A DNA stretch of 64,000 nt, from assembly GCF_007744255.1 (NCBI RefSeq), contig NZ_CP036267.1:4692001-4756000 (forward strand). The letters are read 5' to 3'. Position numbers and translations under genes: made by a program. Each line of letters begins with the position of its first letter. The first letter of the stretch is position 1. Below the pieces are notes generated by a model. It was not told the DNA's origin. It did not search any database and saw nothing but the letters and a program-made list of their open reading frames with translations. Origin of the DNA: Thalassoglobus polymorphus. Lineage in GTDB: Bacteria > Planctomycetota > Planctomycetia > Planctomycetales > Planctomycetaceae. Below are positions 1 through 8,028 of the stretch, in pieces.

Positions 1-2735
1 TCCTGTTCGCTCGGAGGTCGGCCGAGAATGACAACGTACAATCGTTCAAGCTTTTCACTGTCTGTCGATAATTTTTGCTGATTTAAACGGTCAGCGACCT
101 TCGCTGACTGTTCGGCGATAAACGGACCGTTCAGCATCCACAATGCCTGTGTCGGAACAGTTGTGTGTGCCCGTTGACCAGAAACAAAATCGGGATCAGC
201 AAAATCAAAAACTCGCATCAACGAGGAAAGTTCATTCCGAATCACCGGTTGGTAGACAGTTCGAATGTTCGTGGAATCAAGCTTCACTCCCTTGTCGTTT
301 GGAGTGTTTTGAGTGACTAACGTGCCGAGGTTAGCAACAGGCGGTCCCCCGGGTGAGAAGTCCAGTTCTTCAGTCGCCAGCAGCATCGAGTCGCGAATCG
401 ACTCTGCTGGAAGCGGTTTGCGATGGGCTCGCCAAAGCAATCGGTTCTCAGGATCAGCTTGCCAGCGCTGTTCATCATACTGGCTCGACAACTGATAGGT
501 TCGGCTAGTCAGAATTTCTCTGACAAGCCATTTCGTCGACCAGTTATGTTCAATGAATTTGACAGCGAGTTGATCGAGCAGTAGAGGGTGCGTCGGTCGT
601 TCTCCCAGATGCCCAAAGTTATCGACACTTCGAACGAGTCCCGCTCCCAGCAAGTGATGCCACACTCTGTTGACGTACACGCGGGCAGTCAAAGGATGTC
701 GGGCATCCCCCAGCCATTTCGCTAAGGCTAACCGCCCACTTTGTCCATCTTCAATCTCCGGGGCTCCCTCGAAGTTCGCAACCTTCAAGAATCCACGAGT
801 TACTTTCGGTCCCAGGTTTCGATGTTCTCCTCGGATGCAAACAAAATAATCCCCTTGCTCTTTCTCTTCCAAAACTGCAAGTGCTTTCGGAGCAGGCGGA
901 GGAGCATTCGCGTCGAGTTCTTTGAGCTCTGCTTTGAGTTGACTCAGCTGTTTTTGAAGTGATTCAATTTCAGCAAGCAATCCGGTGTCATCTTCCTCGG
1001 TGAGCTGATTCAGTTCCTCCACGGAAACAAGTTGGATCGCGTCGACAAGCACATACCCATTCGCATCCTTATTTGAAATTTCCACAACAACCGGCTTCTC
1101 TTTCAAGAACTGGAAGCGTCCGAGTGGTTTCAGCATCGTCAGAATCGGTGCTTGCTTTGACTGATCGACCTTCAAGGATTCTTCACCTTGAGCATGCCGG
1201 ATTGTCACAGGAACATTTGTCGCTCGCCCATTCGTCCCAGCAAATGCCAAGCGGACTTCATACTCTCCATCTTTAGGGACATCTATCGTAAAGATGGCCT
1301 TCTTCTGCCCCCGGTCTTTTTGGTCATCGTGGATGTACCCTTTCCCGATGAAGTTTTTGGAATAAGTTGATTTTTTCCAATCACCTATCAGTTTGGCTTT
1401 TGAATCATCAACAAGGATGCCTTGCTTCAGAATCTTTGATTGAGAAGAATTTGCCTCGCTCGACTTCAGCTTCGCTTCAACACCTTTGATCGACTTTTTC
1501 AATCGACCTGCTGCTTCATTGTACGCTGTCAGAGAGGCTTCATGCTCCGGCGTCATGGGGAGCGGTTGACGGGTCCAGTTCGAGACGTATTTCTGAATTT
1601 CCCCATCAAGCGTTTGAGTACTCCTCAGAATACCTGCAATCGCATAGTAGTCAGTTGTTGGAATCGGATCGAACTTATGATCATGACAGCGAGCGCAGCC
1701 AAGTGTCATCCCCATAAAGCCCTTGCCGATTGCAGTGACTTGCTCATCGACGACGTCCATTCTTAATTTTTCTTTATCACGTTCGGAGAGCATCTTCGCA
1801 CCGAACATCAAAAATCCGGTCGCTACAATCTGTCGTGTCCGCTCCTCGACCGAGTCTGCATCGAGCAAATCTCCGGCAACCTGTTCAATCACAAATTCGT
1901 TGTAAGGTCGATCCTGATTGAAGGTATCAATCACATAGTTACGGTATCGCCAAGCGTTGTGAAACGTCGCGTTAAAATCTCCACCATTCGAATCTGCGTA
2001 ACGTGCAACGTCGAGCCAATGTCGGCCCCAGTGTTCTCCAAATTGCGGAGAGTTCAACAAACGATCGATATACCCGTCGATTGCATTTTCATCGTCTGAA
2101 TAAAGCAAACTCTCGACATCATTCGGCGAGGGCGGAAGACCGGTCAGGTCATAAGCAATTCTGCGAAGAAGAGTCTCTCGCTCAGCATCAGCCACCGGGG
2201 TTAGGGATTCTTCCTCAAGCCGATGCAAGATAAATTGATCAATCCAGTTTCTGGGCCAATCGACTTGTTGAACATCCGGAACCACATGCTCCTCAGGAAG
2301 TTGAAACGCCCAGAACTGTCTTCCCGCTTCGAGATCAATCCCCTGTGTCGACTGAGCATGCTTCACCATTTCAGTTCGAGGATCAGGAGCCCCCATTGCA
2401 ATCCATCTCTCAAAATCCGCGATCACTTCGTCGGGGAGTTTTCCAGCCGGAGGCATCTCAAACGATTCAAATTTCAACGCATCAAGCAGCAGACTCTCAT
2501 CCGGCTTTCCTTGAACCAAAGAAGGGCCAGAGTCTCCCCCCTTTAGCAATCCGGGAGACGAGTCCACCAACAGCCCGCCTTTAAGCGCTTCACTATCGGC
2601 AGAGTGACACTCGTAACAATGCTTGACCAACACTGGGCGGATTTTCTTCTCAAAGAAGTCCAGACCTTCCCGATCATCTGCCAAACTGGAGACGAAGGGG
2701 ACAAACAGAAATACGATCGCTGTACAAGTTCGCAC
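1..2735 (-). CDS. PSD1/DUF1549/DUF1553 cytochrome-type surface protein with golvesin-like insert (3' end off the window)
   Basis: About 911 residues are readable and the frame stays open to the window edge, so the C-terminus is missing. The start is GTG at 2735: an in-frame stop lies just upstream, GAGAG provides a ribosome site, and the first about 19 residues form a signal peptide. A haem-type CYECH motif (C40, C43, H44) opens a planctomycete cytochrome C domain. DUF1549 follows at about 160-365. A domain at about 440-560 resembles the golvesin/xanthan-lyase C-terminal carbohydrate-binding fold. A short coiled coil lies near 585-610, and DUF1553 begins near 670. Family members are exported proteins of unproven function, often proposed to act in polysaccharide degradation. 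No DUF1501 partner is visible on this side; it may lie left of the window. Confidence 0.9.
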   Translation of the reverse strand, partial: MRTCTAIVFLFVPFVSSLADDREGLDFFEKKIRPVLVKHCYECHSADSEALKGGLLVDSSPGLLKGGDSGPSLVQGKPDESLLLDALKFESFEMPPAGKLPDEVIADFERWIAMGAPDPRTEMVKHAQSTQGIDLEAGRQFWAFQLPEEHVVPDVQQVDWPRNWIDQFILHRLEEESLTPVADAERETLLRRIAYDLTGLPPSPNDVESLLYSDDENAIDGYIDRLLNSPQFGEHWGRHWLDVARYADSNGGDFNATFHNAWRYRNYVIDTFNQDRPYNEFVIEQVAGDLLDADSVEERTRQIVATGFLMFGAKMLSERDKEKLRMDVVDEQVTAIGKGFMGMTLGCARCHDHKFDPIPTTDYYAIAGILRSTQTLDGEIQKYVSNWTRQPLPMTPEHEASLTAYNEAAGRLKKSIKGVEAKLKSSEANSSQSKILKQGILVDDSKAKLIGDWKKSTYSKNFIGKGYIHDDQKDRGQKKAIFTIDVPKDGEYEVRLAFAGTNGRATNVPVTIRHAQGEESLKVDQSKQAPILTMLKPLGRFQFLKEKPVVVEISNKDANGYVLVDAIQLVSVEELNQLTEEDDTGLLAEIESLQKQLSQLKAELKELDANAPPPAPKALAVLEEKEQGDYFVCIRGEHRNLGPKVTRGFLKVANFEGAPEIEDGQSGRLALAKWLGDARHPLTARVYVNRVWHHLLGAGLVRSVDNFGHLGERPTHPLLLDQLAVKFIEHNWSTKWLVREILTSRTYQLSSQYDEQRWQADPENRLLWRAHRKPLPAESIRDSMLLATEELDFSPGGPPVANLGTLVTQNTPNDKGVKLDSTNIRTVYQPVIRNELSSLMRVFDFADPDFVSGQRAHTTVPTQALWMLNGPFIAEQSAKVADRLNQQKLSTDSEKLERLYVVILGRPPSEQ

Positions 2736-2970
2736 GGAGCACTCTCAAGCAAGAACTGGAAACGCTGATAAAATTTCTAAACTCGCTGTGATTCACAGAG
2801 ATAGTGACCACATGACAAGTTTTGTCAGAGCGAATAAATCCACGCCTATTTATACAATATCAATCGTCATGCGCAAACCAGAGAACGGTGAATTGCCCCC
2901 CAAGCAGTCATTTTTTCAACACATCGAGAACGCAGAACCCGCAAAGGCGGGCTTGAACTCAAATTTCAGC

Positions 2971-3009
2971 AAAAAAAAGTCCCGGCTCTTCAATTCAAAG
3001 AACCAGGAC
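2971..3009 (-). terminator. Rho-independent terminator of the small secreted protein gene
   Basis: On the minus strand a 12-bp stem (2998-3009 with 2979-2990, one G-T and one mismatch tolerated) with a 7-nt loop is followed by eight T residues (2971-2978). It lies 75 bp past the stop codon of the gene at 3084-3398. Confidence 0.75.
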
Positions 3010-3083
3010 GAAAACACTATGGACTCAGCAGTCCGAGTTTTGCTGCTCGAACTCACTCGATGGAGAGTTCAGTGACAATCGGA

Positions 3084-3398
3084 TTAGAATCCGATTGAGA
3101 AATAAGGTGTGCTGATGTAACCGCGATTGTATCCACGGTATCCTCGATAGCCGTTGTAATAGCGTCCCCTGTAAGGACTACGATAGCGGTTGTGGCGGTA
3201 GCGATCCCACTGCCGATCAAGGCGGTTGTGTTGCCGACGCAACTGCCGGTAGTCCCGTTGAACTTCACGAGACCGACGAATGATTCGATTCGCACGAGGT
3301 GTTCGCCACGTCGCGGCGTCAGCCGTTTCGACAGTTCCAAGGCCACCAAAACTCATCATTGCGCAAGCACATCCTGCGAGCATGATTTTCTTAAACAT
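3084..3398 (-). CDS. Small secreted Arg/Tyr/Gly-rich protein, unknown function
   Basis: 104 residues. The start at 3398 is chosen because a perfect AGGAGG sits 7-8 bases upstream and because the first about 28 residues (MFKKIMLAGCACAMM...) form a signal peptide ending near ADAA. A longer reading frame upstream has no signal peptide. The mature part is strongly basic: a helical Arg/Gln/Asp-rich stretch (about 35-70), then a Tyr/Arg/Gly-rich tail with repeated RGY and GYRG-type units. The composition suggests a cell-wall- or surface-binding polypeptide, but I do not recognise a family. It is monocistronic, with its own terminator at 2971-3009. Confidence 0.75.
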   Translation of the reverse strand: MFKKIMLAGCACAMMSFGGLGTVETADAATWRTPRANRIIRRSREVQRDYRQLRRQHNRLDRQWDRYRHNRYRSPYRGRYYNGYRGYRGYNRGYISTPYFSIGF

Positions 3399-3667
3399 AT
3401 CAAATCCTCCTATTGTTAGTTCTTGTTGCTTTCTTTCTTGTTGTGTTAGAAGAGATAAGCAATCTGCATGCCATCCCACCGTTTCCAACGCACAAATACG
3501 CGTTTGCGTGTAAGACACGGTGAGAGACGCATTTAAGAACCTCAGAAAAATGACGCGAACTTCGAGCCAGCGAATATTCCCCAGCAAACTGACCGGTCAA
3601 CGAACATATCGATGGCCAAGACCACAATGCCAGACTCCTAAGCCACGTGATGTGAGAAACTTCACAC

Positions 3668-3774
3668 TTGAGCAGTTTGCTCTACCGCGTGCCCGTGAAG
3701 AACGCATTTCTCTAGTAAAATCGCTGTTCGCGACGAGGCAGAACCTGAACACCATTTCGAAAGACGCATCATTA
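3668..3774 (+). repeat. R1 repeat copy A (about 104-bp TA-ended MITE-like element)
   Basis: The copy runs from TTGAGCA to the TTA that is the complement of the hslU stop codon. It contains the family core: TGCCCGTGAAGAAC, a spacer, then GCTGTTCGCGACGAGGCAG, which can pair as a hairpin. It is uninterrupted, so its centre serves as an empty-site reference for the R2 insertion at 7819-7899. Confidence 0.75.
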
Positions 3775-5112
3775 GAGGATAAACTTACTCATATCTTCTG
3801 ATTTCATCACAGAAGCGAGTTTTTGATTCACATAATTCGCATCAATTTTGATCGCCTGACCTTTAAGGTCGGGAGCTTCAAAACTGACCTCTTCCAGTAG
3901 ATGCTCGAGCACGGTATGCAATCGTCGGGCTCCAATATTTTGCGACGACTGATTGAGTTGGAAAGCGATCTCTGCCAGCGACTGCAAACCTTCTTTTTCG
4001 AACTCTACAGTGACGCCTTCAGTTTCCAGGAGTGACACATATTGCTGAGTGAGAGAGCTCGCAGGTTCGGTCAAAATCTTCAGGAAGTCTTCTTGAGTAA
4101 GATCGTGAAGCTCAACACGAATCGGAAAACGTCCCTGAAGTTCCGGCATCAAATCTGAGGGCCGTGAACGATGGAAAGCTCCAGCTGCAATAAAGAGCAT
4201 GTGATCCGTTTTGACGTTCCCGTATCGAGTTTGAACCGTGGTTCCTTCCACAATCGGCAGCAAATCTCGTTGCACACCTTGCCGACTCACATCGGAACTT
4301 TTTGAACCTTCTGCCCCACCGGCGATTTTGTCGATCTCATCAATGAAGATCATTCCAGTCTCTTCAGAAAGCTCAATCGCTTCCGCATGAATCGCATCCG
4401 GGTCCATCAGTCCTTCAACTTCCTGCTCGAGCAACAAGCCGCGCGCCTCCTCGACTGTGACCTTGCGATGACTGTGCTGCTTAGGCATGATCTTCTCAAA
4501 CATATTTTGCAGATTTGTATCCATCTGCTCGACACCCATATTCGAAAAGATTTGCATCGGGGCCTGTCGCTGTTCGATGCTGATGTCGATTTCGCGTGTT
4601 TCGAGTTCCTTGGCTGCGAGCATCTCACGAAACTTCTCGCGAGTTCGCTGATGGCGTGCCTCAGCCTCTGGGTCTTCCTCTTGAGACCATGTCGATTCCG
4701 TCGGAACGAGCAGGTCGAGAATACGTTCTTCGACACGCTGCTTTGCTTTCGGCAACACCTCATCCCGCTTGGTCGCTTTGACAATTTGAATCGCTGCCTC
4801 GACCAGATCGCGGACCATACTTTCAACATCGCGTCCGTAATATCCAACCTCGGTATATTTGGAGGCTTCAACTTTGATCAACGGAGATCCAGTCAGGCGA
4901 GCCAGGCGACGACAAATCTCTGTCTTTCCAACTCCCGTTGGACCGATCATCATCATGTTTTTCGGTGTGACTTCTTTGCGCATCTCTTCTGGTAGCTGCT
5001 TCCAGCGCCAGCGATTACGCAACGCAATTGCTGCCGCGCGTTTGGCATCATGTTGACCAATAATATGTTCGTCTAACTTGGCAACGACTTCTTTAGGTGT
5101 TAATTCCGACAC
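3772..5112 (-). CDS. hslU: HslU, ATPase/unfoldase subunit of the HslVU protease
   Basis: 446 residues, the usual HslU length. It is the AAA+ ring that unfolds substrates and feeds them to HslV in the cytoplasm. Seen: Walker A GPTGVGKT at 57-64, the HslU pore sequence GYYGRDVE near 90, an I-domain of about 110-240, Walker B FIDEID near 255, and the C-terminal tail ending KFIL that docks into HslV. The gene overlaps the 3' end of hslV by 13 bp, so the pair is translationally coupled. The stop codon TAA coincides with the end of R1 copy A. Confidence 0.97.
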   Translation of the reverse strand: MSELTPKEVVAKLDEHIIGQHDAKRAAAIALRNRWRWKQLPEEMRKEVTPKNMMMIGPTGVGKTEICRRLARLTGSPLIKVEASKYTEVGYYGRDVESMVRDLVEAAIQIVKATKRDEVLPKAKQRVEERILDLLVPTESTWSQEEDPEAEARHQRTREKFREMLAAKELETREIDISIEQRQAPMQIFSNMGVEQMDTNLQNMFEKIMPKQHSHRKVTVEEARGLLLEQEVEGLMDPDAIHAEAIELSEETGMIFIDEIDKIAGGAEGSKSSDVSRQGVQRDLLPIVEGTTVQTRYGNVKTDHMLFIAAGAFHRSRPSDLMPELQGRFPIRVELHDLTQEDFLKILTEPASSLTQQYVSLLETEGVTVEFEKEGLQSLAEIAFQLNQSSQNIGARRLHTVLEHLLEEVSFEAPDLKGQAIKIDANYVNQKLASVMKSEDMSKFIL

Positions 5113-5654
5113 GTGATTTCCTCGACAATAATGTTCTCGTTTGTGTAGACGTCAATTTCTGATGCGATCATCAAAGCTTCGCGAACGATCTCACCAGCGG
5201 CCAGTTCAGAATGACGCAAGAGCGCGCGAGCAGCAGAAACCGCATACGGCCCACCCGATCCGATTCCAATCACTCCATCGGTCGGAACAACGACATCCCC
5301 CTGCCCGGTGATCAGCATCTGATGCTCGTCGTTGATCACAATGAGCATCGCCTCCAGCTTTCGTAACATTCGATCTGTTCGCCAGTCCCGTGCAAGCTCA
5401 GTCGCCGCGCGAGGAAGATTCCCAGGGAAGTCTTTCGCCTTCTCTTCGAATCGCTCCAGCAATGCAAACGCATCTGCCGTTGATCCAGCAAACCCGACGA
5501 CGACGGAATCATTCAAAATTTTGCGAATCTTTCGGGTATCCAGCTTCAAAACCATATCGCCATAGGTCACCTGCCCGTCACCACCGATGGCTATTTTGCC
5601 ATTATGTTTGACTGCAATAATCGTCGTTGAATGTGTTACTATTTTTTTGCTCAT
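5100..5654 (-). CDS. hslV: HslV, proteolytic subunit of the HslVU protease
   Basis: 184 residues. This is a threonine peptidase related to the proteasome beta subunit, forming a double hexamer capped by HslU. The nucleophile is most likely T10 in STTIIAVKHNGK, so a 9-residue leader would be removed; similar leaders occur in other bacterial HslV/ClpQ proteins. GGDGQVT (24-30), the G-S-GG turn and the C-terminal region fit the family. It is the first gene of the hslVU pair. An AAAGAAG-type weak ribosome site precedes the ATG. Confidence 0.96.
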   Translation of the reverse strand: MSKKIVTHSTTIIAVKHNGKIAIGGDGQVTYGDMVLKLDTRKIRKILNDSVVVGFAGSTADAFALLERFEEKAKDFPGNLPRAATELARDWRTDRMLRKLEAMLIVINDEHQMLITGQGDVVVPTDGVIGIGSGGPYAVSAARALLRHSELAAGEIVREALMIASEIDVYTNENIIVEEITCRN

Positions 5655-5734
5655 TCTTCTTTGCTCTAACTAAATCTGAACAACGGAGCTTCAAGTTAAA
5701 AAGGAAACAATCCCGGAAGCCTGCTGAGGCACTC

Positions 5735-5815
5735 TCGAACCAGTCTAACAAGTCTTGGGAAAGTCACTTTTCTCAATGTTTGAGAGAGAAAATTCAGGTT
5801 CCCGAGCCAGTTCTA
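5735..5815 (+). repeat. R2 repeat, first of a tandem pair (81 bp, diverged)
   Basis: This 81-bp copy has the order TCGAACCAGTC ... CTCAATGTTTGAGAGAG ... CAGTTCTA. Its left TA is degraded to TC. Its right TA is the left TA of the next copy, as expected if the second copy inserted at this element's terminal TA. Confidence 0.65.
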
Positions 5816-5893
5816 GGACCAGTCCGAAAACTTCTGGAATAGCCGCTTTCTCTACATTTGAGAGGGCAATTTCAAGTTTCAGGATCAGTTCTA
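5814..5893 (+). repeat. R2 repeat, second of a tandem pair (80 bp)
   Basis: It runs from TAGGACCAGTCCGAAAA to GGATCAGTTCTA, nearly identical to the copy at 7819-7899. It shares one TA with the R2 copy on its left and one TA with the R1 copy on its right, giving an R2-R2-R1 composite. Confidence 0.75.
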
Positions 5894-5995
5894 AAACATC
5901 TCCAAACATGATGTAATCGTTCCGTCTCGTGATGTACAGGATTTCTCTAATGAAAGACTCGCTTCACAGCCCCGAGAAACCCCAATGCATCTCAT
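5892..5995 (-). repeat. R1 repeat copy N, diverged
   Basis: It starts at the TA that ends the R2 copy. The centre GTCTCGTGATGTACAGG, TTTCTCTAATGAAA and GCTTCACAG matches the R1 core of the copy at 27067-27171. The outer right end is eroded. The remaining sequence 5996-6298 holds no convincing gene. Confidence 0.5.
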
Positions 5996-6298
5996 TTCCT
6001 GAAATCATATACGCGTGCTGTCTCACGGCGAGAGTCTTTTCCTTGATGATAGAGACTCCTCACGATCACCAGCAGCACGAATGCGTGCGAAGTCTATGAA
6101 ATTGCAAATCGACCTCTTCGTGATTCGCTCAACTCAACCGACCCTTAGCTGCATGTTAACGAAAGTCGATGAAAAATGGGTTCAGCCAGCCGACGCATCA
6201 ATCGGGATTGACCTTCATGGCAATTACTTCGAAAGTGCACCATAACTGCCCGGAATCATAGTTCCCCAAACGCAAGACTTCATAAGCAATTCTCATGC

Positions 6299-6402
6299 TA
6301 GAGCATATCCAATATTGGTCTTTACCTTCTGCCTCGTGGCGAGGTGGCTATGAAGTCATGAAAGTGAGCTTCACGGACACGACCAGCATTGAAGATGCGA
6401 CA
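6299..6402 (-). repeat. R1 repeat copy F, overlapping a gene start
   Basis: 104 bp. The left end is TAGAGCATATCC, the core is CTGCCTCGTGGCGAGG ... AGCTTCACGGACACGACC, and the right end is eroded (GATGCGACA). The proposed ATG of the PQQ-propeller gene at 6358 lies inside it. Confidence 0.7.
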
Positions 6403-7689
6403 AGCAAGAGCTGCGAAAACTGGAAACCCCTATTGAGCAAAGCCATTTGTTGCATCTTGGGTATATTATTATCGAGTGCATTCAACACCCCCGTTTCTGC
6501 TCAAATTATATCGTGGCCGCAGTTTCGTGGACCAGGGGGACAGGGAATTTTCGAAAACGTTTCACTGCCCATCGAATGGAGCGAGAAAGAAAACATCCGC
6601 TGGAAGTGTGAAATCCCGGGCCTTGGTCACTCGTCACCAGTTCACGATGGTGAAACCTGCTGGCTGACGACCGCCACTCCCGACGGAAAGATCCTCGGCG
6701 TCGTTTCAGTCAATCTCTCAAATGGAAAGCTCGACAAAAACCTTACAATCTTCGAACCACAAAATCTCGAAAAGATCCACTACGACAACAGCTACGCCTC
6801 CCCGACGCCAGTCCTCAAAGATAAACGATTGTATGTCCACTACGGAACATACGGAACCGCCTGCATAGATTGTGAATCAGGACGCATCGTTTGGAAGAAC
6901 AACGACTTTCCAGTAGAGCATCAGGGCGGCCCCGGCAGTTCACCTGTCATCTTTGAGGACATGTTGATTCTGACTTTAGATGGTGCGCAACAACAACGAG
7001 TCGTCGCTCTCGATCTTAAGGATGGCTCTCTCCGCTGGGAAAGAAAACGCTCCGCGCCGCTGCGACCGAATCCGATTACTCACCGAGCATTTTCCACACC
7101 GCTTCTGTACGAATACAAGGGATCCACTCAACTCCTCAGCCCAGGTGCTGATCAGATTCACGCATACGATCCCGCAACAGGTAACGAAATCTGGCATGCC
7201 CGTTACGTTGGTTTTTCGACTGTCCCCTGCCCGACTGCCCAAGGCAACATCGCAGTCTTTTGCACCGGTTATTTTCAACCAGAACTTTGGGCCGTCACTC
7301 TCGACGGTTCCGGCGACATTACAGAATCGCATCGGAAGTGGAAGTTTCGCGGACCAATTCCAGATATCCCCTCGCCGATTATCGTCGATGATCAGGTAGT
7401 CATCATCTCGAACAAGGGAGTAGCCACCGGACTCGACTTGCAATCCGGGAAACGGAAATGGGTACTCCGCGTCGGCGGGAATTTCTCCGCATCACCGATC
7501 TATGCCAACGGCCTGATCTATCTGTGCAGCGAAGAAGGCGTCACAAAAATCATCGATCCCCAAACAAAAAAACCTCGCATCAAACAAGCGAATCGATTGG
7601 AAGACGGCATCAAAGCGACCCCCGCAATCATCAACAACGACCTGTTGATTCGAACAACCAAAGCCCTCTACCGCATCAACACAGATTAA
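6358..7689 (+). CDS. Secreted PQQ-binding-like beta-propeller protein
   Basis: 444 residues from the ATG at 6358, which has GAGGTGG upstream. A TTG at 6433 would instead start exactly at the signal peptide (SKAICCILGILLSSAF...), and an ATG at 6295 has no ribosome site. The start is therefore uncertain. After the signal peptide, WPQFRGPGGQG opens an eight-bladed quinoprotein-like propeller with repeated GxxxW-type blade ends (for example ATGNEIWHA, QSGKRKWVL). In planctomycetes this WPxFRGP class is abundant and exported. No catalytic PQQ-dehydrogenase residues are evident, so it may be a binding or scaffold protein. Confidence 0.88.
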   Translation: MKVSFTDTTSIEDATSKSCENWKPLLSKAICCILGILLSSAFNTPVSAQIISWPQFRGPGGQGIFENVSLPIEWSEKENIRWKCEIPGLGHSSPVHDGETCWLTTATPDGKILGVVSVNLSNGKLDKNLTIFEPQNLEKIHYDNSYASPTPVLKDKRLYVHYGTYGTACIDCESGRIVWKNNDFPVEHQGGPGSSPVIFEDMLILTLDGAQQQRVVALDLKDGSLRWERKRSAPLRPNPITHRAFSTPLLYEYKGSTQLLSPGADQIHAYDPATGNEIWHARYVGFSTVPCPTAQGNIAVFCTGYFQPELWAVTLDGSGDITESHRKWKFRGPIPDIPSPIIVDDQVVIISNKGVATGLDLQSGKRKWVLRVGGNFSASPIYANGLIYLCSEEGVTKIIDPQTKKPRIKQANRLEDGIKATPAIINNDLLIRTTKALYRINTD

Positions 7690-7761
7690 CGAACACCCCT
7701 GACGTCAAAAATCAGCGAAACGCTTCACTTGCGCGATGAGAAGCAGTGACTGAATGTTGTC

Positions 7762-7944
7762 CTAAGCATCTTTCGAATTGGTTTGAAGTATCTGCCTCGT
7801 GGCGAACAGCATTTTTACTAGAACCAGTCCGAAAACCTCTGGAATAGCCGCTTTCCTCAACGTTTGAGAGAGCAATTTCAAGTTTCAGGATCAGTTCTAC
7901 AGCAATGTGCTCTTCACAGGCACACGGTAGAGCAAGATCCTCTA
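7762..7944 (-). repeat. R1 repeat copy C, split by an R2 insertion
   Basis: The two arms, 7762-7818 and 7900-7944, together with one TA add up to 104 bp, the standard R1 length. Left arm: AGCATCTTTCGAATTGG to the GCCTCGTGGCGAACAGC core. Right arm: GCTCTTCACAGGCACACGG to TAGAGCAAGATCCTCTA. The interrupting R2 is 7819-7899. Confidence 0.85.
7819..7899 (+). repeat. R2 element inserted at a TA inside R1
   Basis: 81 bp with both flanking TAs. The imperfect inverted ends are TAGAACCAGTCC-GAAA and, as the complement of the right end, TAGAACTGATCCTGAAA. A central CTCAA/TTGAG hairpin makes the whole unit a long imperfect palindrome. It is too short to encode a protein. TA on both sides fits a target-site duplication. 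Confidence 0.85.
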
Positions 7945-7959
7945 GAGGCAACTGCATCC

Positions 7960-8001
7960 CGTCAGGATTGTCCGGGACAATGGTCCCGGACTACTATGAC
8001 G
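7960..8001. terminator. Strong hairpin between convergent genes, possible bidirectional terminator
   Basis: GTCCGGGAC, loop AATG and GTCCCGGAC form a perfect 9-bp stem (7970-7991), with outer pairing CGTCA/TGACG (7960-7964 and 7997-8001). It lies between the 3' ends of the propeller gene and dnaB. There is no clear T-tract on either side, so the terminator role is inferred from position. Confidence 0.5.
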
Positions 8002-8028
8002 TTCACTTCGGCTCCGCTGTTGAGCGAA

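Noticed and set aside
2623-3075. 150-codon plus-strand frame over the left-edge gene start
   Set aside because: It overlaps the 5' end of a well-supported gene and the terminator at 2971-3009; low-complexity composition.
6015-6245. 76-codon frame between hslV and the propeller gene
   Set aside because: No ribosome site, no domain, and the region is made of repeat remnants.
7819-7899. R2 as a CRISPR repeat or an attenuator
   Set aside because: It has TA-flanked inverted ends and a clean empty-site counterpart, which point to insertion instead.
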